A program made the position numbers and the translations under genes. From positions 1 through 17,729 of the forward strand of contig QNBL01000019.1 in assembly GCA_003641695.1 (NCBI GenBank): a stretch of 17,729 nucleotides of DNA. Reading direction: 5' to 3'. Source of the stretch: Spirochaetota bacterium. GTDB lineage: Bacteria; Spirochaetota; Spirochaetia; B11-G9. This document shows positions 6,677 through 15,438 of the stretch, in pieces. The notes below the pieces were generated by a model that did no database searches, was not told the origin of the DNA, and saw only the letters and a program-made list of their open reading frames with translations. The stretch's first letter is position 1. Each line of letters begins with the position of its first letter.

Positions 6677-9213
6677 TTTGCAAGCGCCGCTTCTGTTATC
6701 TCAAGGATATCTTTCAATTCCATATTCTTTATACTTTCCTCTTCCCGCTTATCTTCGGGAAGTTTGATATTCTTTTTCCCCATCTTTATATAAGGTCCGT
6801 ATCTCCCATTGTAAACGGCAAGCGGTTCCCCTGACGGACCGGACTTACCAAAATCCTTAAGCAGTATATTCCCGCCCCGTCCTCTCTTCGGTTCAGACAG
6901 AATTTCCAATGCCCTTTTCAGATCAACGGTAAAAAGATCATCCCCTCTTTTTAAAGAACGGGATTCATCATTATGAGAGATATAGGGCCCGAACCGTCCC
7001 TCGTTTGCAAACACAGGAAGTCCCGTTTCGGGGTGGTTTCCCAGATTTCTAGGAAGACTGAGCTGACGGACAGCATCATCAAGAGTTACATCCCTGGGGG
7101 TTTTCCCTTTAGGGAGACTTGCTCGCTTGGGTTTGGGATTCTCATCTGTTTTTTCCCCCAATTGAAAGTAAGGGCCGTACCTGCCGGTCAGACAGTAGAT
7201 GTTTTCACCAGTCTCGGGGTGAATCCCTATGGGAATCGGCCCGTTTTTCTGCATTTCCAGGATCTCATCAATATGCTCTTTGGTTAAATCTGCTGGTGCA
7301 ATATCTTCAGGAATCGAAGCGTGGATATCCTCATAGATGAAATATGGTCCGTACTTCCCAACCTTTATTCCATCAATTACTCCCAAATGAGAAAGGTGGA
7401 TTGTTCTGGCATCTTCAGGCTTTATCCCGACCTCTCTTTCCTCAACCTTGCTCTTAAGTCCGTCTTTTCCAAGATAGAAAGATTTAAGATACTCGATGCG
7501 GTCAATCTTTCCCATGGATATGGCATCCAGAGCGTTTTCCATTTCCGAGGTAAAACTGTACTCAATAAGATAGTGAAAATGGTTCTCAAGCAGTTGTATA
7601 ACAGCAAACCCGGTGAAAGTAGGCAAAAGCGCGGTACCCTGTTTTCTTATGTACTTTCTTTCAAAAAGGGTATTAATTATTGATGCATAGGTGGAAGGCC
7701 GGCCGATTCCCAGTTTTTCAAGACTGCTTACCAGAGCTGCTTCGGTAAATCTTGCCGGAGGTTTTGTCTCATGAGAAAGAGACTCTATCCCAAGCAGATT
7801 GAGCAGCTCCCCTTCAGTCATAGCCGGCAGAAATGTTTCCTTGTCATCCAGCGCAGCTTCCGGATCATCTTTTCCTTCCACATAAACCCTAAGAAAACCC
7901 GGAAACTCTATTCGTGTTCCGGTAGCGGTAAATACACTCTCCGCAGCCTTGATTTTTGCTGTAGTCGAGACCTTCCGTGCTGATTTCATCTGTGATGCAA
8001 GAGCCCTCTTCCAAATGAGCGTATAAAGAGCAAATTCCTGTCCTTCCAGCCCGGTTTTTTCCGGATGAACAAAATTTTCCCCTGCAGGGCGGATGGCTTC
8101 GTGAGCTTCCTGCGCACCCTTACCCTTGGGCGAGAATTGCCTGGGGTTCTCACTGAGGAAATCATCACCGTACAGACTGGTAATGCTGTTCCGGGCTCCT
8201 TTAAGCCCTTCTTCACTCAGAACAGGAGAATCGGTTCTCATATAGGTTATAAACCCCTGTTCATACAACCGCTGGGCAACCCTCATGGTCTGACGGGCCG
8301 AAAGCCTCAGTTTTCTGTTCCCTTCCTGTTGAAGCGTTGAGGTTATAAAGGGGGGAAGTGGATTCTGCCGGGATTTCTTCTCCTGAATGGAAAGGACCTT
8401 CCATTCTGCCTTTTTCAGTCCATTCAGCAATTCCTCAGCATCATCCCTGTCAAGAACAAGAACATCCTTCCCTCTTAACAACTTTCCTGTTCCGGGATCA
8501 AAATCCTTTCCTCCGGCTACTCTTTTCCCCTTGACAGATTCAAGTTTGGCATTGAAGGAAGAAGCTCTTTCTCCGGCAGATAAGTGAGCAGAAAGATCCC
8601 AGTAGCTGGATTTTCTAAAAGCTATTCTTTCTCTCTCCCTCTCCACTATCAGCCTGAGTCCCGGAGACTGAACCCTTCCTGCAGAAAGGCCGTAGGCAAT
8701 CTTTTTCCAGATCAGCGGTGAAAGGGTAAACCCGTACAGCCGGTCAAGAATTCTTCTGGTCTCCTGGGCATAGACAAGATTCATATCCACATCTCTTCCA
8801 TGTTCCAGAGCATGCAGAATGGCTGTCTTTGTTATTTCATGGAAAACCATTCGCTCAACAGGAACTTTTGGTTTGAGAATATCAACTAAATGCCAGGAGA
8901 TACTCTCCCCTTCACGGTCTTCATCAGTTGCAAGAAGAAGCCTGTCCGCTTCTTTCAGTTTCTTTTTAAGCTCCCTGATTACTGCTCCCTTTCCTTTTGG
9001 AGTAACGTACAGAGGTTTGAAGTTATCTTCTATATTTATCCCAAGACGTGCCCAGCTTTCCCCTTTATACTTCCTGGGAACATCAGCAGCGGAGGTTGGA
9101 AGGTCCCTGACATGACCGATACTCGCTTCAACCATATATCCCGGAGGCAGGAATTTCCTGATCGTCTTGGCTTTCGTCGGCGATTCGACTATTACAAGTG
9201 TTTTTTTACTCAT
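6673..9213 (-). CDS. topA: DNA topoisomerase I (type IA)
   Basis: An 846-residue type IA topoisomerase that relaxes negatively supercoiled DNA. The N-terminal Toprim domain has catalytic Glu9 (IVESPTKA) and the acidic triad in TDEDREGE (Asp97, Asp99, Glu101). The active-site tyrosine is Tyr324 in FITYMRTDS, and RPAGE and GIGRPSTYASII are also present. The C-terminus lacks the cysteine zinc fingers of the E. coli enzyme and instead carries four G(K/R)(Y/F)GPY repeats at about 619, 677, 739 and 803, the Toprim C-terminal repeat type that binds single-stranded DNA. ATG 9213 opens a textbook MSKKTLVIVESPTKAK start, but no Shine-Dalgarno is visible and a promoter-like -10 lies only 9 bases upstream. 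Its stop overlaps that of the convergent hydrolase. Confidence 0.97.
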   Translation of the reverse strand: MSKKTLVIVESPTKAKTIRKFLPPGYMVEASIGHVRDLPTSAADVPRKYKGESWARLGINIEDNFKPLYVTPKGKGAVIRELKKKLKEADRLLLATDEDREGESISWHLVDILKPKVPVERMVFHEITKTAILHALEHGRDVDMNLVYAQETRRILDRLYGFTLSPLIWKKIAYGLSAGRVQSPGLRLIVERERERIAFRKSSYWDLSAHLSAGERASSFNAKLESVKGKRVAGGKDFDPGTGKLLRGKDVLVLDRDDAEELLNGLKKAEWKVLSIQEKKSRQNPLPPFITSTLQQEGNRKLRLSARQTMRVAQRLYEQGFITYMRTDSPVLSEEGLKGARNSITSLYGDDFLSENPRQFSPKGKGAQEAHEAIRPAGENFVHPEKTGLEGQEFALYTLIWKRALASQMKSARKVSTTAKIKAAESVFTATGTRIEFPGFLRVYVEGKDDPEAALDDKETFLPAMTEGELLNLLGIESLSHETKPPARFTEAALVSSLEKLGIGRPSTYASIINTLFERKYIRKQGTALLPTFTGFAVIQLLENHFHYLIEYSFTSEMENALDAISMGKIDRIEYLKSFYLGKDGLKSKVEEREVGIKPEDARTIHLSHLGVIDGIKVGKYGPYFIYEDIHASIPEDIAPADLTKEHIDEILEMQKNGPIPIGIHPETGENIYCLTGRYGPYFQLGEKTDENPKPKRASLPKGKTPRDVTLDDAVRQLSLPRNLGNHPETGLPVFANEGRFGPYISHNDESRSLKRGDDLFTVDLKRALEILSEPKRGRGGNILLKDFGKSGPSGEPLAVYNGRYGPYIKMGKKNIKLPEDKREEESIKNMELKDILEITEAALAN

Positions 9214-9222
9214 GTTCTATTT

Positions 9223-9250
9223 AATATAATTATTCAAACCTCAGTGTAAA
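9223..9250 (-). promoter_or_regulatory. Putative topA promoter (nearly leaderless)
   Basis: Read on the minus strand, TTTACA (9250-9245) is 16 bases from TATATT (9228-9223), 5 of 6 matches at each hexamer. The -10 ends 9 bases before the topA ATG, predicting a leader of only a few bases. A weaker alternative pair farther upstream (TTGTGA, AT-rich -10) cannot be excluded. Confidence 0.45.
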
Positions 9251-9301
9251 GCGGAATTTATTAATTTGATGGTATTTTTTTCACAAAACACCTTAAATTT
9301 G

Positions 9302-9330
9302 TTGACTCAGGGCGGATACAGAACTACTGT
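9302..9330 (+). promoter_or_regulatory. Putative promoter of the GDPD operon (leaderless)
   Basis: TTGACT (9302-9307) is followed after 17 bases by TACTGT (9325-9330), a weak -10. The predicted transcription start coincides with ATG 9337, and no Shine-Dalgarno precedes that ATG. The 123-base divergent region to topA holds no gene. Confidence 0.4.
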
Positions 9331-9336
9331 TTATTC

Positions 9337-10134
9337 ATGGAATACTTATTTTTCAACGGCAGCCCGAGGATCTTTGCCCACCGGGGTGATTCCCTGAATT
9401 TCCCTGAAAACACTATGCCTGCATTCAAAAACGCAGCGGTACTCGGTGTTGACTGCATAGAAACTGATGTTCATATAACCAGAGACGGCAGGTGTATTTT
9501 GTGGCACGATGATACCATTGAACTGACTCCCGGCAAAAAGGAGAGGATCTCTTTAAAGGACTGGGCAGAACTAAAAACGTTTGATGCAGGTGCTGCATTT
9601 ACTAAAGATAACGGGAAAACCCATCCCTTTAAAGGGAAAGGGATCTCGCTCATACTTCTGGAAGAACTGCTGGAGTCCCTGCCCGGCACACGGTTTAACA
9701 TAGACCTGAAAGACAGAAGTGAAAAACTGGTCAAAGAATTTGTCAGAATAATTAAAGATCATAAAGCCGCAGACAGAATCCTTGGAGGGAGCTTTCACCA
9801 TAAGAATCTTGTTAAACTCAGGAAACTTCTGCCGGAACTTCCCACCTCCTTTTCAGAGCAGGAAGCACTGAGAGTTGTTGTCCTGCAAAAACTTGGGCTC
9901 CTTCGCTTTACAGGGAAACTGCCCGGCCAGGCATTCCAGGTTCCGGAAAAAAACGGGAATATCACTATCGTTACAAAAAAAATGATACAAGAACTTCATC
10001 GAAGGGGAATACCAATACACGTCTGGACGGTCAACAAAGAAGAAGATATGAGAAGATTATTCAAGATGGGAGTGGACGGAATTTTTACTGATAATCCCCG
10101 ACTTCTCATAAAGACCATAAAGGAGATGGAATAG
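9337..10134 (+). CDS. Glycerophosphodiester phosphodiesterase (GDPD family)
   Basis: A 265-residue TIM-barrel enzyme that hydrolyses glycerophosphodiesters such as glycerophosphocholine or glycerophosphoethanolamine to sn-glycerol-3-phosphate plus alcohol. Visible motifs are FAHRGDS with His15 and Arg16, PENT with Glu24, the metal-binding ETD (Glu42, Asp44), the second catalytic histidine in HDD (His57), FNIDLK, and the C-terminal HVWTVN and GVDGIFTDNP. There is no signal peptide, so it is probably cytoplasmic like UgpQ. ATG 9337 is the only workable start because the AHRG motif begins at residue 14, yet no ribosome binding site precedes it. Its TAG shares one base with the GTG of the next gene, so it heads a three-gene operon with two membrane proteins. 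Confidence 0.93.
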   Translation: MEYLFFNGSPRIFAHRGDSLNFPENTMPAFKNAAVLGVDCIETDVHITRDGRCILWHDDTIELTPGKKERISLKDWAELKTFDAGAAFTKDNGKTHPFKGKGISLILLEELLESLPGTRFNIDLKDRSEKLVKEFVRIIKDHKAADRILGGSFHHKNLVKLRKLLPELPTSFSEQEALRVVVLQKLGLLRFTGKLPGQAFQVPEKNGNITIVTKKMIQELHRRGIPIHVWTVNKEEDMRRLFKMGVDGIFTDNPRLLIKTIKEME

Positions 10135-10670
10135 TGTTTTTAAAGTTGATTTTTGATCTTTTCAAAGTACTGAACTCCAATAAAAATGAGGGGGAAATTG
10201 CTGCCGGATTTTCTTTCGGAGTAATGCTGGCCCTTATTCCCGGGGGTAACCTGTTGTGGATAACCCTGTTTGTTATCGGATTCTTTACAAGACTGAATCT
10301 ACTTACTGCATTTGTTACCCTGGGGCTTGGCAAGCTTGTTATTGGATTTATTGATCCTTTCCTTGATACTGCAGGCTTTTACATCTTGAATATCAATGCC
10401 TTCAAAGACTTTTTTACCTGGCTTTATAACCTTCCCGTTGTTCCTTATACAGCCTTCAATAATTCACTCGTAATGGGCGGTTTTGCCGTTTCCCTCCTCC
10501 TTGCCTTCCCCCTTTGGTTTTTATTCAGAAAAGCAGTTATCCTCTACAGAGCAAAAGTGCGGGACAGGATAAAGAACAGCCGTTTCGGCAAAGCAGTTAT
10601 GAAACTCCCTGTAGTAGGGAAGCTTTCCACTTTAGTAAGCACATACAATTCCCTGCGGGAAAGAGGTTAG
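10134..10670 (+). CDS. TIGR03546 / DUF2062-like membrane protein
   Basis: A 178-residue hydrophobic protein resembling the uncharacterised TIGR03546 family. It has an N-terminal helix, then a glycine- and proline-rich membrane region (about 22-85, including FSFGVMLALIPGGNLLW), a further segment near 112-140 and a basic soluble tail (about 140-178). GTG 10134 is supported by AAGGAG at 10120-10125, 8 bases upstream, and overlaps the last base of the GDPD stop. The next gene starts 3 bases after its stop. This family and the TIGR03545 family are known as neighbours, which is the main support for the call. No catalytic residues stand out and the function is not known; the context suggests the cell envelope. 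Confidence 0.78.
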   Translation: MFLKLIFDLFKVLNSNKNEGEIAAGFSFGVMLALIPGGNLLWITLFVIGFFTRLNLLTAFVTLGLGKLVIGFIDPFLDTAGFYILNINAFKDFFTWLYNLPVVPYTAFNNSLVMGGFAVSLLLAFPLWFLFRKAVILYRAKVRDRIKNSRFGKAVMKLPVVGKLSTLVSTYNSLRERG

Positions 10671-10673
10671 ACT

Positions 10674-12401
10674 ATGAAGAAAAACAGAGGGGGAATCCTT
10701 AACAGGGGAAAACTTATAGTACTGGCAGTTATCATTGCAGGAGTACTTGTTTTTAGCGTTTTCTTTAAAAACAGGCTGATTACATCGGGCATGGAAAAAG
10801 GATTGAGCAAGATGCTTACTACAGAGGTGAAAATACAAAACCTGAAAAGCAGCCTGCTCAATCTCAGCCTCAGTATAGGCAGTTTCAAAGCAGATAACAT
10901 TAAAATAGACAACATCTCTATAGATTTGGAAGCCAGGGCCCTGCTTAAGGGTAGTTTCATACTGGAAGATCTTTCAGGTACCCTGGTCAGCTGGGGATTG
11001 GAAAACAAGAACCCCGGCCCCGAGGAGGGCATTGTCACCCCTGGTGCAAAGCTTATCAACCATGACTTTGCATCTCTTCTCCCGGACCCCGGTACTGTAG
11101 TGCATGAACATCTCTCAGATTTTGCAACCTTTGACTTGATAGAAAAATCGAGAACCGAAATAGAAAAGAATTCTGCCGAGCTGAAAGTAAAACTAGACAA
11201 CCTTCAGAAGGGAGCGGATACCATCAAAGAGCTTTCAGGCTCAATCAGCCGGTCCAAGGTAAGCAGTGCAGAAGAAGGATTAACTTTACTTAAAAAAATC
11301 TCGGAAACCGAACATGAGATCAGCAGAGTAACATCACAAAGCGGCGCTCTTCGGAAATACCTTCAGGAAAAGATGGAGGAAGCGGCAAGAGATAAAAAAG
11401 CGATAACAGAATCTGTTAAAGATGACTACAGCATGCTTGACAGTGTTATTTCAAATCCCGCAGGGGCAGGAAAAGATTTCGTTTCCGGTTATACCGCCAC
11501 CCTTTTACAGGAAAAAACCGGTAAATATTATCCTCTGGTTGTTCAGGCACAAAGGGCACTTAAAAATCTGACCTCGAAAAAACCGGAAGAAAAGCAGATG
11601 GAAAGGGGGAAAGGGCGTAAAGTATATTTTCCGGTTAAGGAGCTGCCCAGGTTTCTTCTGAAAAAAGGTATATTCAGTACGGCAGACGGTAAGGTAACGG
11701 TGGATATTCTTAACATTTCCAGTAATCCTGAACTAATCGAGAATAATCCCACTTTCCATATAATATATAATGCCCCACCCTCCAGTGCAGCCATAGAAGG
11801 AGAAATGCTTTTCCCGGAAAACGAAGCTGTGGAGACAAATATACGTTTAACTCTTTCAAATTTCCCTATATCCAACAAGCAGTTCTCCTGCAGTTACAAT
11901 GCTGATGGAGAGTTTTTCCTTTTGGGAGAGGGTGTTTTTACCGGAAGCACCGACATGACGGTTATCGATCTTCTGTTAAAAAATACCGAAGGAAACAAGC
12001 TGCTGTCAAATCTTAACCGGGTACTATCCGAATCCGATCAGCATACCATACGTGCCTCTTTCAAAGGAGAGAAGGGCAATATAAGCATTACCGTAAAAAC
12101 ATCCCTTGATAAAATAGTCGATAATGTATCCAGGATTGCACTGGAAGAAGCCTCTGCCGCGATAAAGAAAAAAGCAAGGGATGAATACGATACTCTGCTC
12201 TCCTCTTCCATGGATAGATGGGGAGTTTCCCTGGGTGTATTACAATCGGACAATCTGAAGAGGGAAAGAATAAATGGAGAAATCTCAGAATATCAGAAAG
12301 TTCTTGACGCTCAAAAGGACAGAATAAGGAAAGAGATTGCCAAGTATTCAGGAACCAGTATAATCAAGGATGCTGCAGACGCTTTGAAACTTCCCTTCTA
12401 A
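10674..12401 (+). CDS. TIGR03545-type envelope protein with AsmA-like N-terminus
   Basis: A 575-residue protein with a cytoplasmic basic N-terminus, one membrane helix (about 14-32) and a large extracytoplasmic part. Residues 35-110 read as an AsmA/DUF748-like module: an amphipathic helix followed by alternating strands of the type TEVKIQNLKSSL and GSFKADNIKIDNISIDL. A long charged coiled coil spans about 155-255, a second beta-rich region about 315-470, and a short C-terminal coiled coil about 520-560. GAGG at 10663-10666, 7 bases before ATG 10674, fits the start. It closes the operon with the GDPD and the TIGR03546-like protein. AsmA-like proteins are implicated in lipid transport between membranes, so a similar role is possible but is inference. 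It ends 7 bases from the convergent peptidase gene with no clear terminator between. Confidence 0.78.
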   Translation: MKKNRGGILNRGKLIVLAVIIAGVLVFSVFFKNRLITSGMEKGLSKMLTTEVKIQNLKSSLLNLSLSIGSFKADNIKIDNISIDLEARALLKGSFILEDLSGTLVSWGLENKNPGPEEGIVTPGAKLINHDFASLLPDPGTVVHEHLSDFATFDLIEKSRTEIEKNSAELKVKLDNLQKGADTIKELSGSISRSKVSSAEEGLTLLKKISETEHEISRVTSQSGALRKYLQEKMEEAARDKKAITESVKDDYSMLDSVISNPAGAGKDFVSGYTATLLQEKTGKYYPLVVQAQRALKNLTSKKPEEKQMERGKGRKVYFPVKELPRFLLKKGIFSTADGKVTVDILNISSNPELIENNPTFHIIYNAPPSSAAIEGEMLFPENEAVETNIRLTLSNFPISNKQFSCSYNADGEFFLLGEGVFTGSTDMTVIDLLLKNTEGNKLLSNLNRVLSESDQHTIRASFKGEKGNISITVKTSLDKIVDNVSRIALEEASAAIKKKARDEYDTLLSSSMDRWGVSLGVLQSDNLKRERINGEISEYQKVLDAQKDRIRKEIAKYSGTSIIKDAADALKLPF

Positions 12402-12408
12402 AAGTATT

Positions 12409-15366
12409 TCAGCCCGGAAGCTTTGTAATAGTGTCTGCAAGCTCCGGAACCTTTAAAGAGGCATGATGAATGCTATCCCCTCCGGCGAGAACAACTGTTG
12501 AAGAGTGCTTCATCGCTTCAAGAAGTCTTTCTGCTGCCCTGCTCAACTCCTCTCCCCGGATATCAAGGAGCCATCCCCTTTTCTGTCGTCGAAGAGTATC
12601 GTCAATTCCATAAAGCGTCCTCCTGAATCCAATAATGCTTTTTTCTCCGGGGGAGAGAGGGCGGACATCCCGTCCTACAACCGCAATAACAGCTTTTTCC
12701 ACAGTATCATCATCGGGTGTTTTCTTTGCCAGTATTGAAAGACCTTCACGGTAACTTTCCAATGTCCCGGATATTCCCGGATCCCTGTATGAAGTGAACG
12801 TAAAAAGCCCTTCCATACCGTTGGCCGAGGCAGATGCCCCATAGGCACCGCCCTTCATACGGACAGTCTCCCACAGATACTCTGTTTTAAGGATATGGGA
12901 TAAGAGCAGCTCTGCTGCATGGTTCCTGTTCTCCAGAAATGATGCGTTAAGAGAGGTGCTGACAAAACCAACAGAAGCCGGGATTACAACCGACTCAAAC
13001 AGTCCTGTACCCGGTTCAGGGTTCTCCCCGTCTTTGGGGAAATCCAGCCGGAGCGGGAGTTTATCCTTTAGGGCTCTGATAACTTCAGGGAGAATCCTTT
13101 CTATCTCATCACCGGATGCAGATATATTCACAGCAACGTTATCCTTTGAAAGAATCCTCTGCCGTAAAGAACGTATCTTTTCTCCAATTTTTTTAAGTTT
13201 TTCATCAGTAAGATTTTCTGCAAGAGAAGAAATAAAGACAAACTGCTCAAGTCCCCGCCATTTCTCCTCAAAAGCCAGAACAGTATTCAGCTTGCTCCCA
13301 GCCCTGAGAGCCGCATAGGAATGTCCCGAAGGCACTATGGAAGCGGTAAAATCTCCCTTCATTTCAAGGATAATATCCTTAAGCCTCGAGGCATCATCGA
13401 CGAGGGAATCTGCAAACATTCCGAAGGAAATTTCCAGTGCTTTCTGTAGTTCCTCCCTTAAAAATTTAAGTCTGAAAAAGATTGTATTCTTGATCTCATT
13501 TCTGTCTTTGAGATTTGAACTTGATTCAAGAAAGGAATAAAATCCCCCTGTGTGCAGAGTAAAAAGCTGAGCCACCCGGTCATAGGGAATTCCGGGAAGA
13601 GCGGACGAGGTTATCATTTTACCTAAAAGGGGAAGATACATATGATCCTCTATTGAAAGCCCCCCCGTATCAAACCCGAAGTCAATATATACAATCCCGT
13701 TTGTATATAAATCGTGAATAAAAACAGGAATATCTTCCTGGACCCTTTTTTCTGTCTTTATAATTGAGATATCATCAGGAAGATCGCTCCGGGATAAGAG
13801 AGGAATAGTGGCTACTGCTTCAGGAGTATCCGGTGTATTCTGGAATTCAGCAAGACGTCTGTTCTGCTCCCTGATAACATCAAGATCTGCAGGTGTTAGT
13901 TTTTTCAGGAGCAGGGAGATCCTTTCCTCCTCCTTCCCGGCAATCTGCCGGGTATATTCTTTGTCCGGCTGCACAACCACTACGGAGCGGTGGGGATTAT
14001 CTACAAGATGTAACCGTATGTACTTTTCAAAAAAGAGGGGATCGGCGGCAAATTCCTTTTTAATCTTCTCCATCCATCTGGTAAACTCCAGAGTCAGCTC
14101 CGGCGGATACCCATGGAGCCAGCCTCGTAAGGTTTTGTCCATGAGTCTAAGACCCGCAGGAGCTCCGCCCCGGATCTCCCGGTTTCTGAACTCAATCCGT
14201 TTTAAAGCCCCTTCTGCAGTATCCTTATCGATACCCTGTTCTGAGAGCTTTTGGAGGATACCGTATACAAGATCTTCAAAGGCTTCCTGTTTATCAGGGT
14301 CTGTCCCTCTCAGACCTACCGAGAATACAAACTCCCTTATATCGGTCTCCAAACCGCTGACCGGGGAAACATCCGACCCTAACCCTGAATCTACTATTGC
14401 CTTGTACAGAGGTGATCCCTGATTTCCCAAAAGTATTTCACTTATAACTTCAAGGGTAAGAAGATTAACAGGATCGGAGACCTCTTCTGTCAGCCAGTTT
14501 ATCAGGATGGAACTTTTCCCCACGGCTGATTCATCAGGAGAAAGAGGGCTCTTTATTGTGTAAACCCGTTTCTCTTTCCATCGGGGCTGTTTTTCTATCT
14601 CGGGATGAATATTTTTCCGTTTAAAGGCACCAAGATAGTTCCCGTTTAGGAACTCAAGCTGCTTTTCTGTAGGTATATTTCCATAGAGAAAGACCCTGCA
14701 GTTTGAAGGATGGTAATAATCATCGTGGAATTTTACAAACTGATCATAGGTCAAATCAGGGATGGATTCAGGATCTCCTCCGGAATTATTCCTGTACCCG
14801 GTATCAGGGAAGAGTGAGCGGATTGACCATTCAGCCGCAATGGAATCATGGTTGGAATAGACTCCCTTCATTTCATTATAAACAATACCGGTAATCTTCA
14901 GTTTCCCCTCTTCGTCAAACTCCAGCCGGTGACCTTCCTGCCGGAAAACCTCTTCCTTCAGAAGGGGAAAGAATACTGCATCAGCATAGACTCCCATAAT
15001 GTTGAAATAATCCTTTTCCACCGGGGAGCTTGCCGGATAGATAGTCTTGTCAGGATAGGTCATTGCATTGATAAAGGTATTCATGCTTCCTTTTATCAAA
15101 GCCATAAACGGATCTTTCACCGGATAGTTCCTGGAACCGGAAAGAACCGAATGTTCAAGGATATGGGCCACTCCGGTATCATCAGAAACCGGAGTCTTGA
15201 ATGCAAACGAAAAAAGGTTATCCTCATCATCGTTAAAAAGATGAAAAAGCTGCAGTCCGGTCCTGCCATGTTCAAAGGTATAACCCTTACCTCTGTATTC
15301 TTCCAAATCTGTTATTGATTCAAGAACAAATCCGTGTATCTGATCACCTGGTTTTAACTGTCCCAT
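12409..15366 (-). CDS. M16C zinc metallopeptidase (presequence protease / PreP-like)
   Basis: A 985-residue insulysin-superfamily peptidase, the normal length for M16C enzymes that fold as a closed chamber and degrade unstructured peptides. The inverted zinc motif HILEH (His68, Glu71, His72) and distal ligand Glu165 in VYNEMKG are intact, with KDPF and STFINAMTYPDKT-like segments (here MNTFINAMTYPDKT) between. The C-terminal half carries the RMKGGAYGASA and SYRDPG motifs that complete the active site. No signal peptide is visible, so it is probably cytoplasmic. ATG 15366 is chosen over an upstream TTG at 15384 because GAGAGGG lies just before the ATG and the family begins near GDQIHGF. It is transcribed away from epmA across a 72-base region with inverted repeats. 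Confidence 0.94.
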   Translation of the reverse strand: MGQLKPGDQIHGFVLESITDLEEYRGKGYTFEHGRTGLQLFHLFNDDEDNLFSFAFKTPVSDDTGVAHILEHSVLSGSRNYPVKDPFMALIKGSMNTFINAMTYPDKTIYPASSPVEKDYFNIMGVYADAVFFPLLKEEVFRQEGHRLEFDEEGKLKITGIVYNEMKGVYSNHDSIAAEWSIRSLFPDTGYRNNSGGDPESIPDLTYDQFVKFHDDYYHPSNCRVFLYGNIPTEKQLEFLNGNYLGAFKRKNIHPEIEKQPRWKEKRVYTIKSPLSPDESAVGKSSILINWLTEEVSDPVNLLTLEVISEILLGNQGSPLYKAIVDSGLGSDVSPVSGLETDIREFVFSVGLRGTDPDKQEAFEDLVYGILQKLSEQGIDKDTAEGALKRIEFRNREIRGGAPAGLRLMDKTLRGWLHGYPPELTLEFTRWMEKIKKEFAADPLFFEKYIRLHLVDNPHRSVVVVQPDKEYTRQIAGKEEERISLLLKKLTPADLDVIREQNRRLAEFQNTPDTPEAVATIPLLSRSDLPDDISIIKTEKRVQEDIPVFIHDLYTNGIVYIDFGFDTGGLSIEDHMYLPLLGKMITSSALPGIPYDRVAQLFTLHTGGFYSFLESSSNLKDRNEIKNTIFFRLKFLREELQKALEISFGMFADSLVDDASRLKDIILEMKGDFTASIVPSGHSYAALRAGSKLNTVLAFEEKWRGLEQFVFISSLAENLTDEKLKKIGEKIRSLRQRILSKDNVAVNISASGDEIERILPEVIRALKDKLPLRLDFPKDGENPEPGTGLFESVVIPASVGFVSTSLNASFLENRNHAAELLLSHILKTEYLWETVRMKGGAYGASASANGMEGLFTFTSYRDPGISGTLESYREGLSILAKKTPDDDTVEKAVIAVVGRDVRPLSPGEKSIIGFRRTLYGIDDTLRRQKRGWLLDIRGEELSRAAERLLEAMKHSSTVVLAGGDSIHHASLKVPELADTITKLPG

Positions 15367-15385
15367 AAAGCCCTCTCTTACCAAC

Positions 15386-15414
15386 CCGGAGTATACAAAA
15401 AAAGCTGTATCCGG
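15386..15414. repeat. Imperfect inverted repeat in the peptidase/epmA divergent region
   Basis: CCGGA-G-TATA (15386-15395) pairs with TGTATCCGG (15406-15414), nine pairs with one bulged G and one wobble, around an A-rich centre. A TATACT -10-like hexamer for the peptidase lies on the minus strand over its left arm. It may be an operator or an RNA hairpin; the evidence is structural only. Confidence 0.35.
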
Positions 15415-15436
15415 TACTATTGTGACAGGTATAGTA
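15415..15436. promoter_or_regulatory. Short inverted repeat overlapping a -10-like box before epmA
   Basis: TACTAT (15415-15420) and ATAGTA (15431-15436) are perfect 6-base inverted arms, 10 bases apart. The right arm overlaps TATAGT (15430-15435), which is only 3 bases before the epmA ATG. No good -35 is visible at the matching distance, so this may be an operator rather than the promoter itself. Confidence 0.3.
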
Positions 15437-15438
15437 GT

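Noticed and set aside
8890..9249. 119-codon plus-strand ORF over the 5' end of topA
   Set aside because: It is the reverse of strongly conserved topA coding sequence, has no start signal and gives no recognisable protein.
12380..12425. Possible bidirectional terminator between the TIGR03545-type gene and the peptidase gene
   Set aside because: Only a 5-base CTTCC/GGAAG pairing with a long loop and no T-tract could be found.
13808..14422. 204-codon plus-strand ORF inside the peptidase gene
   Set aside because: It is a long antisense open frame typical of a serine- and arginine-rich shadow; the minus-strand M16C protein is intact and explains the DNA.
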